A stretch of DNA of 64,000 bases from Todiramphus chloris collaris (Eukaryota; Chordata; Aves; Coraciiformes; Alcedinidae). The stretch covers positions 7,384,414 to 7,448,413 of the forward strand of contig JANVCC010000077.1 in the NCBI GenBank assembly GCA_025345505.1, written 5' to 3'. Numbering within the stretch: position 1 is the stretch's first letter; every line of letters starts with the position of its first letter. The notes beneath the pieces are model-generated. The model saw only the letters and a program-made list of their open reading frames with translations, was not told where the DNA came from and searched no databases. Positions 27,306-40,318 of the stretch are shown one piece after another. Position numbers and translations under genes: made by a program.

Positions 27306-28855
27306 TGGAGAGGTTCTGTCTCCCTCTTAAGTCCTTTTCAACTTTGGGTTTTATCTTTGTATGTGTAGCAGATGTTTCTTTTTTGAATGGGAAAACTGAA
27401 ACCCTCTGTCTGATATGAATGTTTTCCTGAAAGGTTACCTACCCTACCTGTCTCCAACACCTGTTATGTTTACAGATTCTGGAAGTGCTTTGCCTGTTGT
27501 ATAGAATAGTACTATCTCTGCTCTGCTTTAAAGGGATTTCCTTGAAGTTTCAATCTCTAGGTGTTCTATATTTCTACTACTGTGGGATTTGAATATTTGA
27601 AATCAGTCAAGTTCATGTAGAAAATAATGAAGAGAGGATTAGTTGTTCTGAAGAACTAAAATCCCACTCAGGACAGAAAAAGGAAATCACACCAAATGCA
27701 CGTTTATAAATGTTCCTATAGCAATACTAAAAGAAATATGCTTGAATAGTTAATTTGATGTGAATGTACTGATACAACATTGATCTCAAACACTTGGTGA
27801 AAGGAATTAATAGCATACTTAAAATACCAAACGTAAGATGAGAATGAGGTGGATTGCACAACTGGGAGGGGGGTTGTTTAACGCTCTAACGAAAAGAAAT
27901 GAGTTTGCTGTCATAGATGTTCCATGGATTATGTGTGAATCAAAATCCTTTTGCTAATTGGAGAGCATGTAATGGTAGGGCAATATTAGTTTGCTTGATG
28001 ACAATGATGGAAGCGGTTGTCATTGTGGGCGTTGAAATGGGCTGTGAAGGGAGAGAATTGCATAATAAAGGGACAGGTTTGTGAGTGTCATCTGACCTGG
28101 ATAAATGCCATGATCCATGATAGATAAGTGTTGCTGACAGGTTTTTGGAGCACCTACTCAACAAATGGATCTGAACGGACTAACTGTTGATTTATTCTTG
28201 AGCCATGCAAATAAAACTTCTCAGAACTAATGACTAAGGTGTGCCCAAATCCTTCAGTTTCTATAAGTGTAGGAAAATCTTTAGGCATATTAATCATTTC
28301 TCCAGAAAACCCATCTGTGATGCCTTATAAAAGGGGACCTACTTAAAAATCCATAGCCTGCTTAAAAAGAAATGGAAGTTACAAAATGGCATTAATAGAG
28401 TGTGTTTAAAGACTGACAGTATGTATATTACTGATCTATGGTATATGTTGATAAATGCGTATCACTGCAAGTAAAGACTTTAGAAAGACCTATGAAGTCT
28501 GAAAAAATAATATGTTTAAACAACAGAAGAAAGCAGATTATTAGGAGTAGGAGAAAACAGCTTATCTTTCACCTAGTGAAAATGGAAAAAAAGTCTGTCA
28601 AATCCTGCTGAATTTGCAGAACAATTAGAAAAACCCTAGAAACTAATATTAAGAATTTTAAAAAATATATCATGCAAATTTTGTTTCAGTTTGTGAGACT
28701 GATCCCTCTGGGAAAGGAGGGTATATCGGTAACAAAGCTAGTTGATTCTTGAAATACAAAACAGTGTCTGCTAGGCTCCATTTTGCATATATTTTACTGA
28801 AAAATGTTTGAGCTATTTTATATATGTTTCCATATACTTTTGTTCTGTCTTTCAG

Positions 28856-28940
28856 CTTGTGACGAATGGAAGATTTTACCAAAGCCTAGTTTGCATCGTG
28901 ATGTCAACAGATTTGGTCACACTGCTGTTGTCAGTAATGG
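28856..28940 (+). CDS. ATRNL1: ATRNL1 exon: kelch linker, smallest exon
   Basis: The exon is 85 bases, phase 1 in and phase 2 out. Acceptor is CTTTCAG; donor is GG|GTAAAT. It encodes CDEWKILPKPSLHRDVNRFG then HTAVVSNG. DEW closes the previous blade, and RFGHTAVV is the standard strand that opens the next kelch repeat. The 'RDVNRFGH' word is shared by ATRN and ATRNL1. The donor is weaker than the others (GTAAAT), and the exon is small and not a multiple of three, so skipping it would shift the frame. Confidence 0.96.
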
Positions 28941-30733
28941 GTAAATGAAATCTTTTTAAAATTTTCCTGGCCGTTTTTCTGAGTGGAAAAAAACCCGAGA
29001 AAATGATACCTATGTGAAGTATAGTTCAATTACATGCAACTGATGTAATTTATTAACGTGGAAAGCAGTGCTCATCAGGGGCTTTACTTGTCTGAGGTAA
29101 TGAGTACAGTTAATCACCAATCTGACATGCTGTGGAAGCTGTTCAATGGCATTTTAGATGAACCTTCTAGAGTACTGAGGTATTCCCTTAGTCTTGTAAA
29201 CTACAGTGAGTTTGAATTTCACTACCAAATATAATCCTCACTTAGATGTGATGGGGAAAATCTTTTTGTCTTTTCTGCATGCTGTAATTCCTTGTTTTTC
29301 TACAATCATAAAATCAAAAATATGTAACTAAACTTTGCTTGGAAAAAGCAAGATTTTTGTTGATACTGATACAGTTATCTTCATTAACCACTTTTAGGAA
29401 AAGAAGTCTCCTGGTATCTAGACTATATTAAGCATATTGCTTATCCACCAGAAAAATGTAGCATCCTTTCATGTCATTTGTTGAATAGAGGAGCTCAGTA
29501 AAGCTTCATCATCTCAAAACGGGGGATGGAGTGGATCTAGAGTTTTCTGTAGTTGGTGGCTGAACTCTCTGCTTTCTCCACCCCAAGCCCCAAAGGTGAA
29601 ATTGTAGAACAAATGTTTCCTTTTTAGTAGAAAATGTAGAATGTAGAAAACGGTAGTCGAGTTTAAAGAAATTTCTACTACTTGCTTATTTTATTATTGC
29701 TGGCTGCCAAATGGGCTGACAGTTGCAATATTATAGGTCATTTATAGCTGATCATTCCTTTTCTATAATATTGGTCATACTAGTGAACTCAGTATTTATA
29801 TATATGTGGGCAACTTAAAGATCCTCTATATGAGGGTATTGTGGTCAGAAATAATGGAGGTGATAAGGAACACTACAAATACTGTCACTGATTTTAACAA
29901 AAATAGCAGTAAGTTGTAACTGTGTACACAGAGGACTTGAAATTAATCAATGAACAGATTACTTCATTAGGAGAAAATTGCTTGGAATTAATGAATTCAG
30001 CTACTGGTAGTTTTTCATTCTGATTTGTCTTGTTTTAAGACACCTAAGCTATGTCTAATACTTTTGAGAACTGCCATGTTCAATGAAATAGATTAAATGT
30101 GAAAATGCCTTTTTTAAATGGTATTTTTAGTAGGATTTTATGTACAAAAAAAAGTGTAATACAAGATATTCTCCAAAGACTCCTGCTATTGGTAACTGAT
30201 ATGCAACAGATACACAGGTTATTTATTTTTTTTTATTTGAGGCAGTTACTAATTTTATATGAGAAGGGTAAGATCTCCCGTGTAGTCTTCTGGTTCTGAT
30301 GTCAGCAGCTACTGCACCAGAAATGTTACCAAAAAGAAATATCCATCTGCCAATTATTACTGACTGTCTTTGAAATCTTCATGAAGAAAAATGTTCACAT
30401 TTTCTACAGCTCATTATTTCACACTCTGTTCTCATTATCTAACTCCAAAAAAGATCAGTTTCCTCCATAGCTCTTCTTTCCAGACATTTGTTATGTCACT
30501 CACTAATACATAAAGCACAATGCACTTACAGCCATTTTTTTGTTAGTTTAAACTTCCATGGAGAAATAAATTGAAGAACTTGCCAATCTTTATGATGGAA
30601 CCACTGACAGATTTTTTTTTTAATGATTTTATGTGTTATACTTTTATTGTATATCAAGACAGATTAAAAAAAAATCAAGAAAATGTATCTATAGCTACAA
30701 TAAAGGTTATATTTACTTGCTTTTTCCTAATAG
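28941..30733 (+). other. ATRNL1: Intron, 1.8 kb
   Basis: GTAAAT donor; acceptor TCCTAATAG. AT-rich, with short T and A runs near 30227 and 30608. I see no transposon, RNA gene or supported open frame. Confidence 0.85.
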
Positions 30734-30942
30734 GTCTATGTATATATTTGGGGGGTTTTCAAGTGTTCTTTTGAATGACATCCTTGTGTATAAGCCTCCA
30801 AACTGTGAAGCATTCAGAGATGAAGAGCTGTGTAAAAATGCTCGTCCAGGGATAAGGTGTCTGTGGAACAAGAAACATTGTGAATCCTGGGAATCTGGAC
30901 ATGCTAATAACATCCTTCGAGCAAAATGTCCTAAGAAAACAG
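30734..30942 (+). CDS. ATRNL1: ATRNL1 exon: last kelch blade plus first PSI
   Basis: The exon is 209 bases, phase 2 in and phase 1 out. Acceptor is CTAATAG; donor is ACAG|GTAAGT. It encodes SMYIFGGFSSVLLNDILVYK, the final kelch blade here, then PPNCEAFRDEELC, PGIRCLWNKKHCESW and ILRAKCPKKT. The Cys pattern C-x(8)-C-x(7)-C-x(6)-C with Trp after the third Cys fits a PSI (plexin-semaphorin-integrin) module. This module acts as a stalk or orienting wedge in related receptors. Arg replaces Gly in KNARPGIRC compared with the mammalian word as I recall it. Confidence 0.97.
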
Positions 30943-33411
30943 GTAAGTGAATTCCGGTCTTACTGTGTCAGAATTGCAGTGCAACGTAGGAGATAGCAGG
31001 GGTGAATCCCATCAAATGTCCCCTCCAAAATCAGTGCAGTCAACTAGTGATTGGACTGTTAAGACCATTCCTCCTCTCTGGGAATATTTAATGCAAGAGA
31101 TTTATGGATTAATTTAAAAATCAGGAAACTCTGGATTTTTTTTTGGTTTTAAATACAGGGAAGTAGGTGCAAAAGAGCACAAGTTTAAGGTGCTAATGGA
31201 TACAAAACATAAGAGGATTCAAGGATTCAATCTACTTTGTTGAGGAGCTACAGAATATATAATGACTTTTGATTGGATTTGGCTCACTGTGTTTGAAACA
31301 TGTATGGAAGGGGAAGCTTTGAAATGTTGTAATTGAATAAATTTTCCTCTTTCTCCACCTTCTGTTTCAAGATACACACACATATACACACACACACACA
31401 CATATATATATATTTATCTATCTATAAAAGGTTTCATATTTTTCTAATTCCAAGAATGCATAACAGCAGTAAGAGCCACAAATGGGCACTGCAAGTGATA
31501 TCTGGCATTACAGGCATATAGAACTCTTACATCTGTCTGTACCAGTAAGAGAGAGGGAAAGCATTGCTGCTTCAAGTAGATTACCTATCAAACAGCAGCA
31601 TTTATATAGAATAATACAGTACAGTCACAGCTGGAATCAAACTTGAAGCAAACAAGCCCTTTGCTGCAATATGTCAAAATGGGTTGAAGTTTGTAATGTG
31701 AATTTCTATGCAGCATTGTGATAGCTGTATTGTTTGAAACAGCAATTTAATGTTATTAGTAACTGTGGCAGCCTATTTCTAAGTATTTTGGCTTGTCACA
31801 AATAAATCACTTTTGAAAGTGTTGTTCTTATACTTAACATGAACAGAATGTGTATCCCTGCTACACACACCTGCTATTTTTTTCTGTGCATCTTTCAGCA
31901 TAGTATAAAATCGTGAACCAAACTTTGGCTGTGTGCTGCATGTATAAACTACCATACAATTAAAGTGCCAGTCTACTTTTAACATTTGTTAAAAAATTAT
32001 TAGCTTTGCTGTTATTCAGTGCTTCAAGACAGTTTATTTTACTGTTAGCTTTTATTTGTCTCTGAACTGGATATTAAGTTGCAAACTCAGAAAAAAAAGT
32101 GCATTATATAACAAGGAGGTTATGCAGTTAATGCTTTCTGAAGAACTGCTATTGTACTGTATTGTAACATTTAGAGGTCTAGAAAGTTTCTGCTCTTCAT
32201 AAAAAGAAAAATCTTGAGACACTTAATTCAAAAGTAATACAGATGAAAGTGGATCTTATAAAAAGCTGATGTTATCAACAGGTGTTTAAAAAAACCCCCA
32301 AAAACCAAACAAAATGGAACACAGACAGGCTGCAGGGAAATACAGAAGTTAGAACAGTTTCTAAATTACAATTAAATGAGCTACAACTAAACTTGCAAGA
32401 GATGAGATGTGTAGAATTCCACTTCCGAAGCTGTGTGGGCAACTGTGGACAGTTTAGCTGCTGTCAAATCCTTCTACTTTCAGGTGCTAATACTCTGCCA
32501 AAAGCAGATTTTTCATATATTCTTTTACACAACTTGGCTCAATTGTTACCTGAGAAAGTGCCAATATTGAATATTAAAGACTAAGCAGAAATTTTAGTGG
32601 GTTTGCAAAAGATCAATTCTTGGATAGCAAAGCTTCCCTGGCAAGAGAATCTCTTAAACTTGCACAATCCCCAGACTAAAGAAGCCAAACCACACAGGAG
32701 TTAAAGATGGTAATGGGTGTAGGCAATGATAGGAATTCTCCTATTTTGAGTCATGGTGATCTTTGACTTTTTTGTCTCCTTTAAACAGAAGAAATCCCTT
32801 GTATCCCAGACTGTTTTAAATAACATAAATTCTAGTCCAAGTCCTGCAGGCTTGTATTAAGGGCTTAACACAAACTCTTCCTCAAAGGTATTTTGCAGAG
32901 AAAGGGCAGATCTATACCAATCATTCATAGATTTATAGTTTAATGTATAAAGACTTAGAATATCCATGCATTGCTAATATCTGGTTTAGATTTTTTAAAT
33001 TTTAATACTTTTACCGTTGCCTTCTTGCATAGCACTTTAATATTTTAATCATAAACCTGCATCTGAAGAAATTTTTCTTCATTCTTTCTGTGAAGAATTA
33101 ATAGTTTAAGAAACTTTTTGATACTCTTAATTTATGCACTGTGCTGAGTTTGTGTTCTGCAAATCAGTGAATATTTCTTCAGTTGATATGAGACTTAAGA
33201 ACCTTCAAATGTAGTTGTTACTAAAGAAATTTTTGATGGAGTAAATCTTATTAACTGAATAGAATTAATTTCCTATGGTAACTTGAACCTTTATGAATGG
33301 ATAGAGTTCAAATGAAGTATGTAACAGATAATGCTCTAAGCAAGAGTTTAAAAATGTGGTATTATTCTCCTTATATATGATGTTTCTCTTTGACTTTTGT
33401 TTGTATTCCAG
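30943..33411 (+). other. ATRNL1: Intron, 2.5 kb
   Basis: GTAAGT donor; acceptor TATTCCAG. It holds a CA/TA microsatellite at 31371-31420 and a short A/C tract at 32287-32315. The open frame at 32282-32584 (100 aa) begins inside that A/C tract and shows no domain. Confidence 0.85.
31371..31420. repeat. CA/TA microsatellite
   Basis: About 45-50 bases of CA then TA repeats, ending in TCTA/TCTAT units. Probably length-variable between individuals. Confidence 0.9.
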
Positions 33412-33530
33412 CTGCTGCAGATGACAGATGTTACCGATATGCAGACTGTGCGAGCTGTACTGCCAATACAAACGGGTGCCAGTGGTGTGATGACAAGAAG
33501 TGCATTTCAGCAAATAGTAACTGTAGCATG
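33412..33530 (+). CDS. ATRNL1: ATRNL1 exon: second PSI module
   Basis: The exon is 119 bases, phase 1 in and phase 0 out. Acceptor is TATTCCAG; donor is ATG|GTGAGC. It encodes [40 protein letters not shown]. Cysteines follow the PSI pattern: Cys, Cys-x2-Cys, then Gly-Cys-x-Trp-Cys and two further Cys. NCSM gives an N-glycosylation sequon. The frame stays open through the donor for another 96 bases, but those residues have no family match, so the splice is preferred. Confidence 0.97.
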
Positions 33531-35149
33531 GTGAGCCCTTGCCAATCTATGATCATGCTATTAATACCGTTTCCTTCTCCAACTAAACCAGAGGGCTGTT
33601 GCATTGTAAGGGATATAGTTGACTAACAGTAGCTTGTTTTGAACACAAACATAAACTGTTTTCCTGGCTTTTGCAGTAAAAATGTTGCAGAGGGCAGAGT
33701 TGGACTGCATCAGAGAGATCTATTCCAGGGGAAAAAAAAAACCATTAATGTATTCTTTAGGACTGTGTTAACTCACTGTATATCTCTCAGGACAAATACT
33801 ACTATCTCATAATTAATAATATGTGGAATGTCTCAGAGTCAATATCAACTTGGATTTTGTACAGTATGCAGGCAGGAAATGTGGAATCCCATGAAGGGTG
33901 GCTGTTCATCTTTTTCCAGGACCAACTCAGTCTCATTTGTCTTGGTATTCTGATCATTGCTCATCATAGAACCTTTTTTTCATAAGTTACTTGTCATCTC
34001 ATCAGAGGAATATTACCTCTGTCACTATGAGATTAACTGGCTTGTGATGATTTGATAAGATTGTTCTGGTCTTTGCAAATAGAAGCAATGAGAACATACA
34101 GATCATACAAATTTATATTTTTCTATTTTCATTACTGCTTGGTGCAGTGTTTTATACTTTATATTGTTGTCCACCAGCTGCTGCATCTCTCACTTGTTCA
34201 TTTGATTTCTGACAACCTTGTTAATAGTATCTTAGCTTTATAAATTTTGCCTCCATATCTTTTTCACCTACCTCCAGACACCTGGCTGTACTTGAGTTCA
34301 ATCTTTTCTTTACACACTTCTATTAGTAGAAGTAGCTTGCTCTCTGGTTTGAACCTGATGCAAATCAATCTTGTTCTCTAGACAAATTAAGGTGTGAACT
34401 GGGTTGACTCTGACTCAAATCTTGTCCATTCAGAGTGAGCACAGCCAGCTCTAATCACTTGTATTCTTAGCTAGTCACTAATAATAAAAGCAATGCAGAC
34501 ACAAATTCATCAGCAGTCATGTTCTAAGTCTGTCAGAGGGATTTCACATTCCAGGCACTAATGGTTAGTTTCCTTTGTGATCTTGAAGGGCTCTTCTTTT
34601 CTTAACACATATTAGGTGCCAATTTTCTAAACGTGGTTTTTACTCTTAAGCAAGGAACAGTTGCTAAGGAGCAGACCATCTTCATCCCTAATAAATGTGA
34701 AGCACTGGATAGTGTAGCACAAGCTTCTCAGTTCAGTGTCCTTCTTTGACAACCTTTCATGACCAAGATTGTCAGCTTAATTAGCAACTGATGCACCAGG
34801 CTTCTCTATATCATTTCCTGTCTTTTATTCAGGATTTGAAGTGGATAGCAAAGGCTGTTAGTGGAGGTAATAAAGAATGGGGTATTAAAAATTCATCAAA
34901 ACAATTTCTGAAAAGAGCTGGAGGTAGCTACTGAAAAATTAGTGTATTGACTGGGAGATGATGGAGATGGAATTTTGCAGATATCAAGACAAACCCACCA
35001 AAACAGCATCAAGAGAATGGCACCATGTGGAGAAACAGAATGAATCAGGCTGATTATCCATTTTCATAGACTGCTACTTCTGGAGTAGGCCTACAAAATG
35101 AAAATGTTGTGACCAGTACTGTAATGGTAATATGGGATAACAAGCTGTA

Positions 35150-35630
35150 GACTCAGAAACATCACAAGGAGAAATTTTCATTTTTCCAGCTGTACATAGG
35201 CCTTGATTTATGACTTACATCATAGAACATCCAGATGAGACAGACAACAATGTTTTAGAATCTATTACTTTTGCTTCATGGAAACTGGCCAGCATACTAA
35301 AGATACTTTGACAATCAGTTTGGCATTGGCCTCATGGTCGTGGATATTTGCAAAGCAGTGACTCTTCTGCTGATTAGAGGGCTGCAAAATATGGAAATTT
35401 CCCTGAATTGACTCTGTTTGGGCAGATGGACTTTATAAGTAGTGCTAATGCATTGATGATACACATATGCCTGCCTATACTTACCATCTGATGTGGGTCA
35501 GCACAGTAACAGGAGGCTATATTCCACTACTGTGCAGACTCATGAATCATCACAATATGGATGATACTCAGACATAACTGCTTGAAATGCCAGGTTGTTC
35601 TGGAGATCTGACTTCAGCACTAGCAAGAGA
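35150..35630 (+). mobile_element. Decayed PIF/Harbinger (HARBI1-like) transposase relic
   Basis: Pieces of the + strand, read in several frames, resemble the HARBI1-like nuclease family in the right order. They are FASWKLAS near 35268-35291 (family IALWKLAT), then NQFGIGLMVVDICKAV near 35311-35360 (family NQFGVGKSTV...), then FGQMDFISSAN near 35418-35450 (family FAAMGFPNCGG), then IDDTHMPA near 35452-35475 (family AIDGTHIPI, holding the first catalytic Asp), then NRRLYSTTVQ (family NRKGYFSMVLQ), and a last piece YSDITA...NARLFWRS (family FTDIN...HDARIFRNS). The second catalytic Asp is Asn here. Stops and frame changes are frequent, so it cannot encode an enzyme. Terminal inverted repeats were not found. 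It may be an old transposon or a retrocopy of such a gene. Similarity was judged by eye from memory of the family. Confidence 0.6.
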
Positions 35631-38600
35631 TTTTGCCTGTTATAATAAGGATTTTGAAGGTTGCCTTGAGAAATTACACTGCTGAAATTTCGCAGACTGC
35701 TTACAGTGGTTTTACATAATACTCTGGAGTTATTCTGTAATAAAATATAGTGCATATATGTAAAATTAATAAAAAATAAATAATTTTTTATCTTTTAAGA
35801 ACGATGGATATTAAAAATGATAAGACCGCCTACTCTACTTTTGTCAAAAATGTGCAAATACAGATACTGATTTACCATAAGGGCAGAAGCAACTATAATC
35901 GTGTCGTTAATACTGTCCTATGCAAAATACAGACTCCACAAAACATGACATTAAAGAGGAAGTTATACATACATTACTAAGCTCTTTCACAGAACCTCTT
36001 GCATCTAATTCAGGGCTGTCTTCAGCTTTGAAACACAGACTATTTTGTAAGACTTTGTCACAAAGAATGAAATGATGTCAGTAATGTGCCTATTCTTTTT
36101 CTTCCGTTCATTGTATGTCTCCATCAAAGATGGAAATTCAAACAGGAATATTTTGATTGACTTGTAAAACGCAATAGTGTTGCGTATGTGTCTCTCAAAG
36201 CACTATCAGTCTTCTAAAATGGGAAGATGCAGCTTTGTATCATGCTTATATCTGCCTTCTTTTTTTTTTTAGCTTGTCTGTCTCACGTCTTCCTTCCTTC
36301 CTTTTGCTTTTTCAAAAAGAGTTCTGTCTCCTGCTTGTGGTATATTTCTGATTTTTGTGGAGTGGATTGTATTGACTTTTACTAGCAGTTCACTGCCCTT
36401 AAGTCTGTTACATTGGCCTTGCATTTTGACACTTTCATTTGTACTCAGCAGTATCCTAATCCTGTTCTTTGTCCATGCTGATGCACTTTGCCTATTTCTC
36501 GACAGAGGAAAACCACTAGATCAGGATCTGCGCAGTATCTTCATGAAACTATATTCACTTGGTGTATCTGCACATAAAAAGCTTGATCTCACATCCTGTG
36601 AGAATGATACTCCCTTGCTGATTGTGTTCTTCAGAAGGCTGACTATATTCGTATTTTGTAATGGAGATATCCTTAGAAAAAGTTATTTTTGGAGTCTTAC
36701 TTCGCAAGTTTTACCAAATTAAATGAATTTCATTTTAAATTGCTATACCTTTACAAGGTAACATTTTTCTTGGGGTGGTACTGTGGAAGAGTAAGCAAAG
36801 AATCGGTCTGGTTCAAAGGGAGGAGCCATCAAATGAAAGGAAAATATTTTTGTGCCTTGTGACAAATTAAATGGTAAACGACTGAAGAGGGCTGACCGGT
36901 TGCAACAATAGCCAAAATTACATTTGCTGAGGAAAAACAGAGACACCCCAAATTTTAGAGAAAAAAATGCAATCTATCAATTCAATTTTTTTTGTTTTTC
37001 AGAAATGAAGCAAAATACTGGCTGATAAAATGGCAGTAAGCCTTAATATATGAGACAGTAATAATTTTTAAGGATAGCAGTATATCAGGTTCACATTATG
37101 GCCATAAAGCTGTTTCATTTTTGCAGGCACATATAGGCACATTCAAAAAGTGTGATTGCCTTGAAAAAGTGAAAGTACTGGAGTTCCTCCTGCTTGCCAG
37201 CCTTCTTTAAGCAAGTGTTGGAGAAAGAGGAGGGTGAGCTGGCCTTGGACATGTACTGTATCATTTATATTTGTGTTTGGCTCAAGTGCTGACAGACTTA
37301 CAGGCTGAAAATTGTAAAAATATATATGTGCACATGTAGGTTGTTATGGAACAACGTTGGGTTATTTGTGACATTTATAATGTGAAAGAATTTTGAAGGT
37401 TTTCCTTTCTCTGTCGTTTTTTCCTTCCCCCCCCAACCTGTCTCATTGTGTCCTCCCTTACATTCTTCTTTGGAAAATAGTCAATGCTTGCACTAGTTAT
37501 TGAAAGAAATTTGTTTTGATTATTAAAATTCTCAAAATAACTCTCCCCATTTCGTGGCTCCACACCAAACTACACTTCCAACCAAACAGCAGTCCTGAAA
37601 GGCACGCTTCAGGAATTACCAAGAAACAGCTTCCTTCTGCTCCTCTGTTGTCTTACTTCTCCACAGTAAAAGTTAGTAGTCACTGATTAGTGATTAGTAA
37701 TCACTGCAGATAGGGTAGGTGTAAAAATGTGCTTCACTGGTTATGTTCAGTGTTGGCCTATAATCCTTCAGTTTATAGAAAATTTAACTGCCCACAGTAA
37801 AATTTTGCAAATAAAGTAACTTATTGCTTAAGGGAAGTATTTTGAAGGTTTGAAATGCAGCAATAATATAACACTTCAAAAATGTTGATTGAGAGAGACT
37901 GTTTTCTTTTCAAAACCATGTAAGTAGCCTCCTCCTTTACTGAACACCCAGCAGACATGTAGGAGGGCAGAAAAAATTGAGATCACTGAATCAATTGGGA
38001 TGAAGAACAGCAAACAACAGCACATGGATGTAATATTTCTTTGGTTAGACTATGGTCTCTGATGTGTCTTCGAGTGGAGTGCCTGTGATTTTTCTTGTTT
38101 GGTGAAACGGCGATGGGAAGAGGCACAGCTGAAGTGTTCCTGCATCCTGTCTGTGTTGCATTTTTGAAAGGCTCTTTGCTTTCAGAAGCTATAAGGGGGA
38201 CATGTTCCTTCTGTAACTGTGACCAACCACACCTTTATCTCCAATAGAGTCTATGAATTTCTTGTGTATCAGTCTCCATACATACAATACAATATTGCTT
38301 CACTTGATATAAGTAAGGTAAATGCAGCCCACATTTGTATGTGATTTAAAACCATTTTATATCTGAATATGGCAATATAAGCTAAACATTGTAGAACCCA
38401 TGAAAAGTGCGATGAAGAGTGACTTGCTAAGGGATACCAGGTACTATCAGATGATTCAAGAAGAGCTATAGTCCTTCATTGTTAAATATTTTTACACAGT
38501 GCCTTAAAGACGAGAATCATTGTCTTTTTTGTAATGCTTGTGCCACTTCCAGAAAGTTACCATAGTCGTTCATGATGGGAGTCCTTCGATGCTACACTAA

Positions 38601-38776
38601 CACCAATAATAATCATAGCAATCTGCCTACATTTGAGGAATTAAAAAAAAATACTCAAGAGGAAAAGTATAAAGTATTAGAAGGAATTATAAATAGATTC
38701 ATTTTATCTTGGATGGAAAGAAGAAAATTTAAGACTAAGGAGTACCCAATAGTAAGATATGGAAGTAGCTTCAGAG

Positions 38777-38799
38777 TAATAGTAGCAAAGCTACTATTA
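38777..38799. repeat. Perfect 10-bp inverted repeat, 3-base loop
   Basis: TAATAGTAGC, loop AAA, then GCTACTATTA: a perfect small hairpin. It lies at the 3' end of an unrecognised 81-codon open frame (38572-38817). Confidence 0.75.
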
Positions 38800-39480
38800 A
38801 TACTATTAAAAGATTAATAATTTACAATTAGACTAGGCAAAGTAGACAAGATTATACTGTTAACCTGAAAAGTCCGGGAGGAAGAGAGAGGTACTTTATA
38901 TAATAACAATTCCCAAAATTCTAAGATAAACTACTGTAATTTCATTCTACAGAGGATAAGCAGAAACTCACTGCAATTCATAAGTCTGTATATCACCATA
39001 TCAAGATCAGTACTAAAAAACCCTAAGTAAATCAGACATAAGTGGGAAACATTGCATATAACATGATTTACTCATACTTTGTGTAAACATTATAAATATC
39101 CTACAGCAATATAGAACTTCAGTAACATATGGGCTGTCATATTTCTGAATTTCACTGGGTTTGGTATCTTAAGTTATAACCTTAATATTGTGTTAATATA
39201 AATTACCTGTTGGATTCACATCTACATTGAACTAATGAGATTTTCAGGCAAGTAATGTTTAAATTGTATTTAAGGGAAATAAGTGCTGGGAATAAGGGAA
39301 TACAAAAGAGAACATTATTACAGAATAGTCAGTAGTACTTTGAATTTTATTTTCAACATTAAATAACCAGCGCACAACAAGCTTCATGATTAGAAAGTAA
39401 TAGAACAAATATATTGGTTTAGTTGGAAAATCTGTATGTAATATCACTAAAGAGAATATAATTTTAGAAAACAATCTGAA

Positions 39481-39518
39481 TTTTGGATTTTGACTGTGGA
39501 TTTTGGATTTTGACTGTC
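39481..39518. repeat. 20-base tandem duplication, two copies
   Basis: The unit TTTTGGATTTTGACTGT plus three bases occurs twice head to tail with almost no divergence, suggesting a recent slippage duplication. Confidence 0.85.
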
Positions 39519-40224
39519 ATCATGAAGTGTTAAAAAGTGAGTATTGAAGTGTTGTAAATGAACAGATGATGGTTGCTTCTGCTCTAAAATTAACTTGAAA
39601 GCATCTCTTAAGCAGTTTGTGAATATGCGTCATGACTTAGTGAAGCTAAATGTGGGTTTATACCACAGGCTTTTCTGGGTTTATGTGTTTATTGGCCTTG
39701 ATAGACAGGCTGTTACTTTACGGTATTGCCTTTGGCTCTGTTTTGTACTATGGTGCAGATACCTTCTCCTAGAACTGCTTCTCTGGTTCTTTTTGCTTCA
39801 CAGTAGTGTATTTTTATAGATCGTAAAAATAGCAAGTATCTTTTATAATAAGGTTACTGATGGGCATCTGATCCAATGAAGGCAACAAACAAACAAGTCC
39901 CTAAACAGCAGTGTTCTTCAGCAGGAATGAAGCTGATCCTGTGTAAAATTGAAAGTTCATTTTAACAAATGCATTGTTTCAGGACTCAAAAAGAAAAAAC
40001 CCAATAATTAAGACATTGGTTGTCTTCCCTCCTGCCTGCGGCAGGTTGATGCTCTATCGTCATCATCATTATCATTCCAGTACCAACAAATGTGTAACTT
40101 ATTGGCATGTTGCCCCTTTAGATGTGCTTTATCATACACCAGGAGACTATAGGAAAGGAAATCAACTAAAATTGTCATGTACACATATGCTATCTAAGTG
40201 CAATCTGTTTTTGCTACTGTGTTT

Positions 40225-40318
40225 GAATGAACATCATGTTAGAGTGAGACAAGTGTTCTTAGGGTTGGACAAGATGACCTCCAGACGTCCTTTCCAATCT
40301 CAACTGTTCTGTGAGTAT
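40225..40318 (+). mobile_element. CR1 LINE 3'-end fragment
   Basis: The words GGTTGGACAAGATGACCTCC, then AGACGTCCTTTCCAATCTCA and ACTGTTCTGTGA at 40263-40313 match the well-known 3' end of avian CR1 retrotransposons (GGTTGGACTAGATGACCT...CCTTCCAACC...TTCTATGA). The copy is 5'-truncated, as is usual for CR1, and somewhat diverged. The 5' limit is uncertain. Its presence is the main repeat evidence for a bird or other sauropsid genome. Confidence 0.85.

Larger units (their letters stand above)
17065..28855 (+). other. ATRNL1: Intron, 11.8 kb, largest in the window
   Basis: GTATGT donor; acceptor TTTCAG. It contains an A/C-rich tract (17402-17508), a slightly more GC-rich block at about 17520-18980 whose 3' part resembles an old LINE tail, another A/C tract at 22233-22270, and an AT-only stretch at 27121-27305. 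The open frame at 20560-20823 (87 aa) has no known domain. Nothing else supports a gene. Confidence 0.85.

Noticed and set aside
33531-33626. Read-through of the second PSI exon as a truncated isoform end
   Set aside because: A good GTGAGC donor is present, and the residues after it match nothing in the family; no poly(A) signal was identified near the stop.
36357-36722. 121-aa hydrophobic open frame
   Set aside because: No recognised motif and composition as expected from T-rich intron.
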